Shown here: positions 1 to 12,520 of the stretch, in pieces
How the letters are laid out: every line of letters begins with the position of its first letter
Position numbering within the stretch: the first letter of the stretch is position 1
Origin: Liolophura sinensis
Taxonomy: Eukaryota; Mollusca; Polyplacophora; Chitonida; Chitonidae
DNA length: 64,000 bases
Direction: 5' to 3'
Assembly (NCBI RefSeq): GCF_032854445.1
Contig: NC_088304.1
Location: 18,947,850-19,011,849 of the forward strand
Made by a program: the position numbers and the translations under genes
Notes under the pieces: model-generated
What the model was told of the DNA's origin: nothing
The model's input: the letters and a program-made list of their open reading frames with translations, nothing else
The model's database searches: none

Positions 1-679
1 ATGTTCGTCTCCAAATATTTCTTGATCTTCAGATCATTTGTGCTTAATATCGCCTTTCAAATATGTTATTGTTGGATCCATTTTGATCCTCGGCCATGTC
101 CGACAAAACGTGCACATTTTAGTCAATTAGTCACTTTTAGCGTTCCCATAAAGATGCATAAACATAAACATGTTTATGCATCAAAGAATTATTCCATCAC
201 GTGTAACTCATTCTCATCGTTTTCAAGTTAATTTCGACATAATGAAGTATGATAGGAGATAATCCGGTTGTCATAAGAAACATATAAAATAAATTTGACC
301 CTCATACATAAATGTGTTCGACGCGTAGAAGCCATAAAGCAATTTCTGCCAAATGTTCTGTGAAGTTACAGTGAAAAAGGGTCAACAAAGTTTACAATAA
401 TACCGGTGCATACGTTTGAGTCAGGACTGTAGCAATTGGCCATGTATGTCACCTTATGAAACAAATTTCAGTTACGTCTATGAAACGAATTATTCTATTA
501 TATAATGTATATTGGGTTGATGTTAAATTTCACGCTGAAAAACTGTTTCTTTACCTCTACCCAGAGTTCCAACGAACGCATTCATATACTATTGACTCAT
601 TTAACCTTGCGATCCCTTCCGTGGCCTAATTGTTAAAGCGTCAGTTTCGATGTCGGGTCGGGTTGAACCAACGATTTTA
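1..679. other. no gene recognised
   Basis: AT-rich sequence without a recognisable exon. A tRNA-like or SINE-head fragment (GTGGCCTAATTGTTAAAGCG, about 621-640) precedes the dispersed repeat that starts at 680. Confidence 0.5.
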
Positions 680-941
680 AAATTGGTATTTTTTGCTACC
701 TAGCTTGGCGCTCAGCACTGTGGGGTTAGAGCAAGGAAACAGGACGGGTTGACACGGTGTCATTATAATATGACTTGGTGGGGTATCAAGTCTGGTGTTT
801 TCGGCATGATACTTCAGTGGCGGCAGCATTTTGCCAACATGGACTCGCCATGCCACAAGAAGACACATTATATGTGCACACACTCTGCGTCCTCAGATGA
901 CTGAAAAATTGTTAAGTTCGACGTAAAAACCCAAGCATTCA
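680..941 (-). repeat. dispersed repeat family B, near full length
   Basis: On the minus strand this runs from a TGAATGAATGCTTGGG head through a CAGTCATCTGAGGACG block to a GCTGAGCGCCAAGC block. The same order of blocks recurs at 18547-18890, 26453-26800 and 55340-55575, with fragments at 7246-7330 and 25719-25777. It has no coding capacity. It is probably a SINE-like or MITE-like non-autonomous element; the family is not identified. Confidence 0.6.
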
Positions 942-1106
942 TTCATTTTTTGAGAAAATGTCCGTTTCAAAATCTTTGGAGGTGACATGAAAACCAACCA
1001 TTATCGCTATAGCAGAGCTAAACTTTTCACACAAGAAAGATGTTTAGGCCATCTCCTTGTTAAAATAATAATAAAAAAGGTTAATTATACTTACTAGAGA
1101 TTCTGG

Positions 1107-1262
1107 AGCCCATACATCTCATCTTCCTTTTTCACCAAACCCAGGAGGCCATATATCTCATCTTCCTTTTTCACCAAACCCAGGATGCCATAAATCTCAT
1201 CTTCCTTTTTCACCAAACCCAGGAGGCCATAAATCTCTACTTCCTTTTTCACCAAACCCAAG
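1107..1262. repeat. 39-bp minisatellite, about 4 copies
   Basis: The unit contains CATCTTCCTTTTTCACCAAA and repeats every 39 bp. Because 39 is a multiple of three, the minus strand reads as an open GLVKKEDEIYGLL repeat, which I do not regard as a protein. Confidence 0.85.
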
Positions 1263-1711
1263 ATAAAATCCCATCTTTCGTTTTCCCCAAAACTAGGTAT
1301 AAAAGTATAATGTGTATAAAAACACAATAGGATTCCGAAAAAATATCGATTTTGTTTAATTTATTTCATTTATGTGTTTTGCAATATATATTGTATAAAT
1401 TGTATGAATATATGTATTTTATAATTTATTCTCTCTGTTCAAAAGTGGAATTGCAGAATAAACAGTGGTACCTGAATAATCGATCAGGTAAGGTAAGATC
1501 TGAATCCAATTTAATTAAAGGGTCCAACATATGGTGAATACACCCCTCCCCTTCTTTCTTTCATTTTCACTTTCATTGACAGCATAATGGATAAAACTGG
1601 TCACAAACAAGTTAAACGCCAATAAGTAAACGAGTTAAAAACCCCACCCTACAATAGCAGTTAGAGCTGGATTCGAACTCACAACCAAAGCGCATTTTTT
1701 TTATCCGAGTA

Positions 1712-1990
1712 GGGTGCCTCCGTGGCTCAGTTGGTTAGCGCGCTAGCGCAGCGTAATGACCCAGGGGTCTCTCACCAATGCAGTCGCTGTGAGTTCAAGT
1801 CCAGCTCTTGCTGGCTTCTTCTTTGGCCGTACGTCGAAAGGATCTTCCAGCAACCTGTGGATGGTCATGGGTTTCCCCCGGGCTCTGCCCGGTTTTCACC
1901 CACCATAATGCTGGCCGCCGTCGTATAAGTGAAATATTCTTGAGTACGGCGTAAAACACCAATCCAATAAATAAATAAATAAATAAATAA
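1712..1990 (+). mobile_element. tRNA-derived SINE family A, full length with target-site duplication
   Basis: The head carries RNA polymerase III boxes: A box TGGCTCAGTTGG at 1723-1734 and B box GTTCAAGTCC at 1793-1802. A conserved body ends with AAGTGAAATATTCTTGAGTA, and the tail is (AAAT)n. A 9-bp duplication ATCCGAGTA lies at 1703-1711 and 1991-1999, so this is a complete retroposed copy. It is the best reference copy for the family in this window. Confidence 0.92.
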
Positions 1991-2089
1991 ATCCGAGTAT
2001 ATATTACAAACACACTATATTGTGATATTATGAAGATTTCGAAATGGCCATATCGAATGTATCGCAGCGTAACAATAGAACAAGATCTA

Positions 2090-2258
2090 TTACTACACGT
2101 GACCTCTTCACGTCACAAAACACAAGAGGTCATCGATCCTGGCTACGTCCGTGCAAGCAGATCGCGCTGACGTCACAAACGCCTGACGTTTCTATCGTCT
2201 GAAAATATTCTGGATGGGCAGGGCTCAATAATATCCGCTATTCTGGACGGCTCCACCA
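2090..2258 (+). promoter_or_regulatory. candidate CRE promoter and 5' noncoding exon of the 5367 gene
   Basis: A perfect CRE palindrome TGACGTCA lies at 2168-2175. Related CACGTGACC and CACGTCAC motifs lie just upstream. A donor-like CCA|GTAAGTTT puts an exon end at 2258. The next downstream acceptor on this strand that leads into a long reading frame is at 5301. The link between the two is inferred from splice signals only. Confidence 0.33.
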
Positions 2259-3008
2259 GTAAGTTTTTACACTTCATGATTTCGAACTTGTGCTATAGTA
2301 AGACAGTGGGGGTCAACGTGTGAGAGCCTCTGCAAAATATAGCCATTGACATTGTTATTCACCTTTAAAACTCGATGTACAGGGAACATTAATCCACGAT
2401 AAACAAATGAGGGCCTAAGTACTTCTATCCTATCACAAAGGCTGTAACAGCCCAGTTAAGTATATTTTTCTTTACCAGCACCGGAACTTGCTGAGTGGAA
2501 TTTGAAGCGCGCAACGTACCTTAATACACATACTTCTCGCCTTAAACAATGTTTGTATGTGTGATTAGAGTCTAAAGTTCATAATTATCTCGGCAAGATT
2601 CTTTTTTCCTCTGATAAATAGATATATTATTTAAGTTTATTATAGGCCTTATTCACACATCGTCTGACATACCTAGTGTATATTGCATTCAGGGGATAGG
2701 TAGTTTATTACACACAAGCGGTTAGCGGCAACAGCGTTTTCGTCAACTGTTTTTATCTCCAGATTGATTTGAAATCTCCAAGCTACTATATAATACCCCA
2801 TCCATCTCAAAGGAAGTATACTAAAATTAGGTTCATGTGAGTTAACTGGTGGCATTTCGTAAGATGAATCTGAAACAGTCTCTTCTTATAAGTGACCGAA
2901 GGAACACTTGCCTGAACATACAGATGTCTATAGGTCTATTTTTTTTTCTTTGTCTTTAGTTTTCCACATTAATTTAGTTTTGCGCCGCTCCTGTGCAATA
3001 TCTTTCAG

Positions 3009-3110
<102 letters not shown>

Positions 3111-3806
3111 CAATGCAGAGACAGGCCTACAACTTTAATTTGATATTTTAGACATCTTTAAAGTATATTTCATAACAACAAAGATCGCAAGACATACATA
3201 CACATTACATGATATGTGGTGAAATGCGGAAGAATTAAGCCTTTCCTTGAAAACTGTTTTAATCTGTACATTAGTTTAGTTTCATGAGCTTCCATATATA
3301 GATTAATGGTTGTGAAACATTTAGCGAAAGATAATGACTTAAATATAATGAGATCCATACGGAAATCTCGAGGAATTAAACTGTATAGGCATATGCTTAA
3401 CCTAGTAAATAAATAATTACTCGATGCCTCATATAAAAATTGTCCCTAATTGGGTTTAATTTTATATGTGATTTATTGGCCAATATATTTAAACCTGCGG
3501 TTTACACCTTCACGTTATTGATCCCTGGCTGACCGAGAGATCTAATGGGTTCTCAAGGACACTGCGTGAGACCACATGTTCGAATCAAGATGCCTCAGGG
3601 CAAGATGTGGTTTTAATTTATTTACTTCCTTTCATCGACTTTCGTCAATTTATTACCAAACTTTCTCACGTATGATTAATACAAATAATGCCCATGTGTT
3701 GGTTGAAAGCAAGTATTCTTCAACGGACGTTATGTATTTGCCAAACGACTTTATGAGACCAAGGCCCCATACATGAGCATTAGAGGATTTTCGAGTTCGA
3801 TCTCCA

Positions 3807-4070
3807 GTCGCTGAAGGTGAAAAAAGTCTTATTGTACCACGTGACATACCAAAAATGTTAGGCAACTATTTTTGATTACATGATGTATAAAGTGGGTATC
3901 TGTAGGAGCTGGGTGTGTGTGTCACTTATAAAATTCCTTGAGGAAAGATAGGTTAGTTGTGTGTAATGATCACGAGAAGACAGGTGATCGGTAAAATTAT
4001 GTCAACAAAAATTGCCTAACATTTTTGACAAGTCACATGATACAGTAAAGCTGTTTTTGGTTTTAGTGAC
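3807..4070. repeat. foldback (MITE-like) element
   Basis: The left arm, about 3807-3875, contains CAAAAATGTTAGGCAA. The right arm, about 4001-4070, contains its reverse complement TTGCCTAACATTTTTG. Similarity extends outward on both sides (GTCGCTGAA against GTCACTAAA in reverse complement). The spacer of about 125 bp has no coding capacity. Clear target-site duplications were not found. Confidence 0.65.
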
Positions 4071-4461
4071 AAAAGAGTTCGATCAGAAAACTCCACTAAC
4101 AATCTAATATAATACCCTTTTCAGGAGATTTGGCAGGTCTTCTCTTAACTATTCACCATTTTCTCTACATACTTACAAATCTAACCGACGTCATATAAAT
4201 GAAATATTCTTGTGTATATAATATCCCCATCAAGTACAATAAATATAGCTCCGGCGATTTTCCACTATAATTTTGTGATTGATCACTTCACACGGTTTAA
4301 CTGTTCGCCTGTATGAGTCCGGTATATCCGCATGGGCGTTACCTTAAATACAGGTATATCAGTCATGCGTCAAAAACCTTCAGAGGCTTTTTTCTTTAGT
4401 CGTCTTTGTTTTTTAATGATCAAATGAATTACATACCGGATACATTAAACATAGTTTTCCT

Positions 4462-4533
4462 CTATAGCATTGATTATTAATGAAATGATAGCATTGATTA
4501 TTAATGAAATTATAGCATTGATTATTAATGAAA
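4462..4533. repeat. 24-bp tandem repeat, 3 copies
   Basis: The unit TAGCATTGATTATTAATGAA plus four bases is repeated three times with slight variation. Confidence 0.85.
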
Positions 4534-4981
4534 ATAATTAATCTCCGTACTTTCCCAACCGCATATGGTCTATGGATGTCATGCTCGAAATAAAAAAAAA
4601 ACAAAACTTTTTTTACCAGTAGAAAATGGACATTTTCACGTTTTTCTTATCGACTACACGCTGTAAAGTCTTCTTTCGAGGTAAACAAAACACTATACAA
4701 TGAAGTAGGTTTCAGAACAGACCATTCATCACAGCCCAGGAAGATAGTTCGATTTATGTTTTTAGAATTTTTCCAACCCAGTAAAATGGTTTTAAAACAT
4801 CAGATTATACAGTGGTCTGTAGTGACCGAAAGGGTATCGGTGACGTCACATTCATATTTTTGCATGAAATTGTTTCAAGGTCGATTCGGGGAATGACGTA
4901 TATGATGTGTAGTGCCCCCATTATTTATAAGAAATACACCTCCGGCGATTTTTTCTCCATAACTTTATCATCGATCATTTA

Positions 4982-5121
4982 TTTATTTATTTATTTGACT
5001 GTTGTTTTACGCAGTACTCAAGAATATTTCACCTATACGACGGCGGCCAGCATCATGACGGGAGGAAACTGGGCAGAGCCCGGGGGAAACCAACGGCCAT
5101 CCGTAGGTTGCTGCCAGACCT
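4982..5121 (-). mobile_element. SINE family A, 5'-truncated, with 14-bp target-site duplication
   Basis: The 3' half of the SINE lies in reverse orientation (ATTTATTTGACTG...). Its tRNA head is missing. TCATCGATCATTTA occurs at 4968-4981 and 5122-5135, so the copy inserted already truncated, as LINE-driven retroposition often does. Confidence 0.88.
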
Positions 5122-5366
5122 TCATCGATCATTTAAAGCGGTTTAATTGTTCACCTGTCTGAGTCTTTTATACCTGCATGAGAGTTACCTAAGTATCTAC
5201 ATGCATATGCATTTCAATGCGAAATACTGCATTGGAAGAACAGATTTAAGATTATGGAAATATAACAGTTAATAGTTATTTCTCCTTTGTTGTCTATACA
5301 GGTGGCGTTTAAGAATGATCCGACCACCATAGGTTATCACACGTGAGGGAAGCAAAGACCGGAACA

Positions 5367-6524
5367 ATGCCGTCTGTCGTGCGATGCGTAATTCACGGTC
5401 CGTCTCCGGCCATTCTTCAGCACAACGATGCCATGTGTGAAAGATGCTCCAAAAGACCCATGAAGACCCGCATAGACAAGCGCAAACCGGTCATCCTCGT
5501 GTCCCAAATACCTGTAGACATCGCCAGTCTGGATAAACAACGTATCCTGGAGAATTCTCGGCTCCTGAAAAGCGCTTACTTACAAGCGACGCCACTGCTG
5601 GACAAGCAACCCAAAGCCCAGGTCATCGGGTTTACGGAGAAAAGCTCCAAACAGAAAGAGCAGCTCGCCGATATCAAGCGCCGGCGTGATGACCGGTTGC
5701 GCCAGGTGTATAACGCTTACTCGCTGTCGATACCATTCAACTACTCTCCATTCGTGACTCGCCCCGACTGGGTCAAGCAGCGCCAAGCGGATACCTCCGA
5801 GTATCTGCACAATATCCAAGCGGTCATGCAGTCCTTCGAGAGGCGAGATAATCTTAAAAGCATAGCAGACATGCGAGCCAAGGAGAACAAGTTGTGCCGA
5901 ACCACAAAGGTGGCTGCATGGAAGGTGTTGTATGTCCGTCAGCCAGGAAACCCTCCGCATTTTGACGGCTTGTATGATCAGCACGCCGGAAATTCTTACA
6001 AGAAATGCCTCTCCAAGATTAACCAGGTCATTGGTCCTAAGCCCAAGAATACTGTTCCAGATAATTGTCACCCTACCTATTCTGATAGCCCCAGGGCGAC
6101 TGGTGCACAGAGGCGCAATCCCACCAACACGTACAAGTCCCCGAAGTACCGCCTTCAGAGCTACAGGCACCAGAAGCTCCACAAGTACCCGACCAATTAT
6201 ATGGTTAAGGGGGTCCTAGCCATCAGGCAGGCTCTCCGCCCTGCAGGTGTTGGCAAGAGGAACGCCTCAATCTTGAGACATATGAGAACTACGTTGAAGG
6301 TTCGGCAACTCTTTTACCACCACAACCAGGAGTTCCACGAGGTATTCAAACGAATGATGGCTGACCACGCCATCAACGTAGACGATCCCAAAGTTCGCCG
6401 GAAGTGGCAAAACTTCCTAGCAACGAGAGCCCCTCCCCGCGAGATCAACTATCTGTTGGCTATGACATCGGCGGTGTCAGTCGAGCAGAAAGCTCGTGAA
6501 CATCATCCTACTAACCACCTTTAA
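5367..6524 (+). CDS. unrecognised basic protein, 385 aa
   Basis: I do not recognise this protein. The frame is open further upstream, but the first ATG is at 5367; it has A at -3 and gives a protein starting MPSVVRCVIHGPSP. An acceptor-like CTATACAG ends at 5301 and an in-frame TGA lies between it and the ATG, so the exon probably starts in 5' UTR. The whole CDS is in one exon. The protein is soluble, with no signal peptide or membrane segment, and is rich in Lys and Arg. It has a CERC pair near residue 25, a charged helical stretch around 95-115 (KQKEQLADIKRRRDD) and Tyr-rich basic repeats around 240-280 (KSPKYRLQSYRHQKLHKYP). Base composition is much more GC-rich than the flanks, which supports real coding. 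It may be a lineage-specific structural or nucleic-acid-binding protein; that is a guess from composition. Confidence 0.8.
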   Translation: MPSVVRCVIHGPSPAILQHNDAMCERCSKRPMKTRIDKRKPVILVSQIPVDIASLDKQRILENSRLLKSAYLQATPLLDKQPKAQVIGFTEKSSKQKEQLADIKRRRDDRLRQVYNAYSLSIPFNYSPFVTRPDWVKQRQADTSEYLHNIQAVMQSFERRDNLKSIADMRAKENKLCRTTKVAAWKVLYVRQPGNPPHFDGLYDQHAGNSYKKCLSKINQVIGPKPKNTVPDNCHPTYSDSPRATGAQRRNPTNTYKSPKYRLQSYRHQKLHKYPTNYMVKGVLAIRQALRPAGVGKRNASILRHMRTTLKVRQLFYHHNQEFHEVFKRMMADHAINVDDPKVRRKWQNFLATRAPPREINYLLAMTSAVSVEQKAREHHPTNHL

Positions 6525-6786
6525 AACCCACCCAAAATTGTCCAAGTGGTTGTCAGTCTGATATAGCGCCACGAGGAGCCGCTAGTTTGTTAGGAAAAGC
6601 ACAAGGAACTTCCAGTGGATAGCTCAACATGAACAGTCCGCCATTTCGTCATACACCTGTTCTTTGAGAGACTTGAAATAGCCTGTTATCTTCGCTTATC
6701 AATATATTTTTCATAATATTTTTCTGAATATTTCTTAATTTTCGTTTAGAATGTGGCCATAAAGCTGTGTCCATACCTACTGTATG

Positions 6787-6792
6787 AATAAA
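6787..6792 (+). promoter_or_regulatory. poly(A) signal of the 5367 gene
   Basis: AATAAA lies 263 bases after the stop codon in an AT-rich 3' UTR. Confidence 0.65.
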
Positions 6793-6835
6793 TTTCTGAC
6801 CTTGGAAATCCACTAACAAACGTTTTGATTTACAA

Positions 6836-6905
6836 TTTATTTTATTTATTTGATTCGTGTTTTACGCCGTAGTCGAGAAATTGGTCACCTCTATGATGGG
6901 ATCAG
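6836..6905 (-). mobile_element. SINE family A relic (3' end)
   Basis: ATTTATTTGATTCGTGTTTTACGCCGTAGTC matches the reverse-oriented SINE tail, although only about 70 bp are left. Confidence 0.6.
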
Positions 6906-8423
6906 TTTCGTACGTGGGTTGCATGAACTGGAGGGACGGGGATAAACTCCCCGACCTGTGACAAGCCAATAAAGAGCTTTCGACCGTGTGATTAATAATA
7001 CCTAGATCATACTGGTGGCAGACTCTTCGGCCAATGCTTTAACACGCAAACGGCCACTTGAGCGTCGTCGTCGATTGTGGTGAACAGGGTACCACAAACT
7101 GGGGGCGAGAGTCTCTGCCCAAATTGGGGGTTATTCTCGTGTGCCCCTGTGATTGAAAGTTTTTTCTGACGGCTATCACCGTTGGCGTCGCCATTGCACC
7201 ACAGCAGGCAATTTAATTCTCGGACTGAACGCTGGCTCTTAGGAGTGAGTGAGTGAGTGCTTGGGGTTTAATGTTGTACTTAACGAGGTTTCAGTTATAT
7301 GACGACGAAGGAATCCTTAGAGTGCCTGTGCTTAGGAAAACTGTAGTTTAAAGTCATTTTAATGCCCAAAGAAGTAAAGCTGAGAAGTTTTATTGTAGTT
7401 TCTGATGTCAGGCCACATAATGTACTCCATGTTATAAAGTATAAATCAACCAACTTTAATTATAATTAATGTCTCTTTCAACATTATTGACCATAAATGT
7501 GAAACAGTTCTCGATAAATGTACACCAGTATGGATATATAGATCAGCAGTGGCCGTCGGCCTTCTCAGCAGTAGTAGATTAGTAACGATCTGTTATGGAG
7601 ATTGGCGGCGTTACCCGACCCCAGCAAGATTTCACCAATTTCCTGTTTTGAAGTTGAAGCCAGGCAACAAGTCGATATCGGCATGCAATTCGACTAACGG
7701 CGCTAAAAGTACAAAAGATCATTGATTCTTCCTTTCTGTTCAACACCAAATATAATATCAATATTCACTTCATGCTCGTATAGCATTTGTTCGTACTTCT
7801 TTTTGTTTGTATAAACTGCGCATGAAAACCGGCAGCTGGGAAAGTAGTACAGGATTCACATTTAAATGCACGTGGGCGCGAGAGAAGGCCGCATAATCCC
7901 GTGTTATTTCAATAAAATCTACTTCAAATTGTATCCAGGATAATGTCTCTTTCTTGATTCCATGCATATCCATTTCCACAATGACAATAGCAAACACTGC
8001 CTTCATTTCAGAGAGTGCCTTGCGCAAGATTCACAAATCTTTTAAGAGTTCATGAGCACTTACGACGTTTGTGATTCTTCAAATGTTTGAATAAGAGCCC
8101 TGCGCAAGTAGATAAGTGCCATTTACACATTTTTTTAACTCTAATTTATCAGTACTTAAATCCTTTTCAGATCATTCCCTGCAGTGTTTCTACATGCTCA
8201 CGTCACCAGAGGAAGATAAGCCTCCTTACAACTACGTTTCTAATTGCTGCTTTCAGCCTTATATATTTATGTCCTTTTACATGAAAGTGTCTTCTAATCG
8301 GAATGCCAAGACATCCGTCTCAGAGAATACCTGAACCCAATCGTGCACAGACTCAAGTCTTAAAGATATATACTAAGTTTCTCCTGGAAGAGACAGTCTG
8401 CAAATATTCCAGGTCTCCATTTA

Positions 8424-8545
8424 TTTATTTGATTGGTGTTTTACGCTGTACTCAATAATATTTTACTTATCCGACGGCAGCCAGCATTATGGTGAGAGGA
8501 AACCGGACAGAACCCGGGTGAAACCCACGGCTATGCGCAGGTTGC
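8424..8545 (-). mobile_element. SINE family A, 5'-truncated, with 12-bp target-site duplication
   Basis: Reverse-oriented SINE 3' half. GGTCTCCATTTA is present at 8412-8423 and 8546-8557. Confidence 0.85.
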
Positions 8546-9413
8546 GGTCTCCATTTAAGTCGCTTTCACACGGTGCAATACGACAAATCCCACGAACGTG
8601 AAGCCCGCCTTGACAGGCTGATGCCCAGAACACAAACCTTTCACTTCAGTTATCGACAAACAATAATGTCATTCAACTGTGACAGCTTTACTCTTAAATG
8701 TCTCGACGGGATATACAAGACAACCATAAGTAATATTGTACAATCGGACGTCGATCAAACGGGACCTTCTGTAAAAATCCATCCACTTGTATGTAAAAAT
8801 CCATACACTTCTATATAAAATATATGTTTGTCTATAATAATGTACATACTGCCATAATGTAAAGCAGAAAGTACCAATTTTCACTTGACAAGAAACGGAT
8901 GTAACACAGAACAAAGGATCTGATCAAAATAAAAGAACAGAATTAACGACTTAAGACCATGTTACAAGGTTGTCGCAAAGCTACGTCAAGACAATTAACC
9001 ATGGCCACAAATCTCTTACACTATATAATGCCATGGAAATAACGCCAAGAGCAATTTGCGACTGCTTCGTACAAACGCCCTTTGCATGCCTGGTGTTCAT
9101 AGTCCAATCACTTATCCAGCTTACAACTTTTGCTTCAGATGACCTATATGTTGGACGACAAAATCCACACCGCAACAACTTGTTTGACAAAGATTAAACT
9201 GATAATGGAGTTAAATACCGACGTGGTAATGTAAGTCATGACGTATGTGACATAGGTGTCCCAGGAAATTTCTTAAAAACACAGATTTAATATCAAAGTG
9301 TTTACAAAACAGGAACCATGCAATTAAAAACAGCTTGAAAATCTCAGAGGATTTTAAAAGTCTGCAATTCTTTAAAGTATCAGGCATACAAAGCAACTAT
9401 CCATCATATATTT

Positions 9414-9625
9414 TTTACGACTTTGAAAGACATCGAAACGTATCCCGTTTTTCGGATTTTGAAAGACATCCAGATGCAAAACGTATCCGGTTTTTCGGAT
9501 TTTGAAAGACATCAAGATGTAAAACGTATCCCGTTTTTCGGATTTTGAAAGACATCCAGATGCAAAATGTATCCGGTTTTTCGGATTTTGAAAGACATCA
9601 AGATGCAAAAAGCATCCGGTATTCC
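9414..9625. repeat. 43-bp minisatellite, about 4.5 copies
   Basis: The unit includes CGGATTTTGAAAGACATCCA and recurs every 43 bp with few changes. Confidence 0.9.
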
Positions 9626-10220
9626 TGCCTTAAAAATCTATCAAAACAAACTGACACCGAGTAAAGTCGCCAAGACAAAAAAAAATGTATTAGCGGGACA
9701 AATGAATAGAACATGTTGTATGTCATTAGATAAAATCAAATAAATTCCCTCCATCCGACGGTCCCACCCATATATACATATGTTCTAATAAAACAAAGAA
9801 TATAACTGCACCATATAATAGTGTCAAGACTATGTTCCACATTAAATATTTTTGTTTTTTTATAAATAATAGATCTGTACCATGATTACAAGGATATCTC
9901 CTACCCATGCTTATATGATGTATACGGCTACCATAATAAAGACCCACAGGTAATATTTTGATTTAAATAAATAATAGATTGTACTGTAACAGGCGTACCT
10001 TCTAACAAAATAATAGTTAGGCCTATATCTAATACATAAAAATTCTACATTCTGCTTATCACATTAGATATTTTGAGTCAAGTCTTGAGCGATCATATGA
10101 AGTAGAAATATCCAAAACAAAATACATGATCTTGCATATCAACATCTAAACATTTAACAAACGTGCCAATTCAAACAAAACAAAATCAAAAAATTATTTA
10201 TAAAGCCCTGCGAAGTATTT

Positions 10221-10745
10221 AATGTTCAAAACTTACAACAAAAGCAACATTTTTTCTAGTAATTTTTTTTTCTCAATATTAACCATTCGTTTGAACAATT
10301 TACCAAAGACAGGACAAATAAAAGAGGTACGTGTTGCTAGAGCTTCATATAAGATCTTAAAGTCATTTAAAAAGCTCTATATTGTACCCATTAACATGAT
10401 GAAATATTTCCCAGGTTTCGATTAATTAGACATTTTAACTCATAATTTTGATTGATCAATTCGCAGATTGATTGGTGTTCAAATTGATGTTCAAAACTTA
10501 CAACAAAAGCAAGATTTTTTTTCTGGTAACGTTTTGATTTTTTTTTAATATTAACCATTCGTTTGTACAACTTACCAAAGACAGGACAAATAAAAGAGAC
10601 ACGTGTAGCTAGAGTTTCATATAAGACCTTGGTCATTTAAAAATTGCTTGAGCTCTATACTGTACCCATCATCATGATGAAATATTTCCCAGGTTTCGAT
10701 TAATTAGACATTTTAACTCACAATTTTGATTGATCAAAATTGATC
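10221..10745. repeat. direct tandem duplication, about 265-bp period
   Basis: The block from ATGTTCAAAACTTACAACAA to GATTAATTAGACATTTTAAC at about 10221-10460 is repeated at about 10486-10745. The copies differ by small indels and substitutions. Confidence 0.85.
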
Positions 10746-12384
10746 GCTGATTGATTGGTGTTATATTTCACATATCAACAATGTTTCCTCAAAGATGCTT
10801 AACTGATCAAATAACCATCAGTTTTACACAGTAAAGACTTATGGGCTATGTTGAACGTTTACTGCCAGGAAGGCCCCAAGAGTAGAGCAGCGAAAAGGAA
10901 TTCGAACATTCAAAGAAACCCCCTTAATATACGCACAGCCATTACCTGCCCGTTAACTTATCATACAATTATCTACAAATTAACTTTAATGAGTATTTTT
11001 AATTACTTTCACTATTAATTTGGCTTACAGTGCAGACGTATGAAAAGTGCAGGTTAAGACACAGTTTCTACTAATATAAGGAGCTTACAGTATGTAAATG
11101 TTGATCTAATAAATCTGATAAAAACATAATGAGCAATATTGCTCCAAAATGTCTAGAAAACAAGGTCCCTCACTCAACCCGTCTATATACAGAACAAAAA
11201 ACAGTTTTAGTAGTCTTTGGGATCGTTTTCGATGCAAAATTGGAAAGAAAAATACAAACAGCAATCCAGAAAAACAGACAAGATCACAGGGTATGTAGCA
11301 CAAGTTTTGACATGAAAATGCAGCCATGAACGTTTTCCAAACAATGCAAAGGTGTATTAAAGAGGATACTCTTAAAATGGCCGTCATGGGTGGAGTATCT
11401 CCCTCCGCTCAGACAAATTTGTAAACAAATACCATAAGAAATTATTAAGACCTTTGCCTGTAAGATTGTCCTCTTTTTTCGCTGCGAATCAGCTGTACTG
11501 AAATTGTCCACATCACGAGCTAGGGATGATACCTGTCACAAAATATCCACTACTGCCCCAGGAGTTGAGCACTTTGTAGCAAGTAGCCTGAAGTCACTCC
11601 CATCACAGGGAAAATCAAATCACACATTTCACTGTTTTATCCATTCAAACAAAATCCGCACATGCCTATTTTCTAAAACATTACACGTTAAACTAACTTT
11701 ACATACTTTAGAGTTGTACTTTCTTTGCCATGACCTTATTATAAAAACTTAATTAAACACTCTATCAAATATTAATACTGGACAGTAAAATTTTCTGATA
11801 AAACAGCCAATTATCTTTTGACACGAACAAACAGTGAAACACCAATTATCACGTTTCTGGACGATAACTATCCAATAAGAGAAAATCATTAGTGAAAAGA
11901 GAAGTGGGAAATCATGGTGGGTTAAATTTGATTTTGAATACTTTCAGGAATTTGCTGTATTTTTTGCCCCAAGTAGCACAAGAAAATTTTTAAAAAATTA
12001 GAGTTTTAAAAGCACCATGAAAACAGATTATACAAATTAGAACCAATTTTTTAAATGCTTTGTATGTTATGTATGAAAGTTTTCTTCTCTTCATTCATTT
12101 GACATAAATAAATCATTTTTTCCAGATGTTTGATTTTTCCTATTTGTGAAAGTTGTCATATTTTTCATTCCAGATAATGAGCAATATTGTCGTTGTTGTA
12201 AACACTAACGTTTTTGAGTTATTGATAAAAATATTCTATTGGATAAAATGGCACTCTTCACTGTTACCTGCAAATCCAGAGTTCCAGAGGTTAAAATTAT
12301 CACCTGTGTGACCTTCAGTCTAAGACATTTTTTGTTAGGGACAGTCACAGGTGCAATGCTGTCCTGAGATAGGTGCTCCCTTAA

Positions 12385-12520
12385 AGTTCTGCCAGCAACC
12401 TGTGGATGGTCATGAGTTTTCCCGGGCTCTGCTTTCCACCCACCATGATGCTGGCCGCCGTCGTATAAGTGAAATATTCTTGAGCACGGCATAAAACACC
12501 AATCAAATAAATAAAACCAA
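12385..12520 (+). mobile_element. SINE family A, 5'-truncated
   Basis: Begins inside the body (CTGCCAGCAACCTGTGGATG) and ends with an AAATAAATAAA tail. Confidence 0.85.

Noticed and set aside
5343-5366. Upstream start (GTG) for the orphan gene
   Set aside because: GTG is not a normal start in animals; the first ATG at 5367 has a good context.
5580-6182. 200-codon minus-strand frame opposite the orphan gene
   Set aside because: Antisense shadow of a GC-rich coding exon, without ATG context, splice sites or family resemblance.
11522-11577. Minus-strand exon-like block coding for ATCYKVLNSWGSSGYFVT
   Set aside because: Isolated, with no compatible neighbour, and GLT1D1 already has its terminal exon at 13374; too weak to call.
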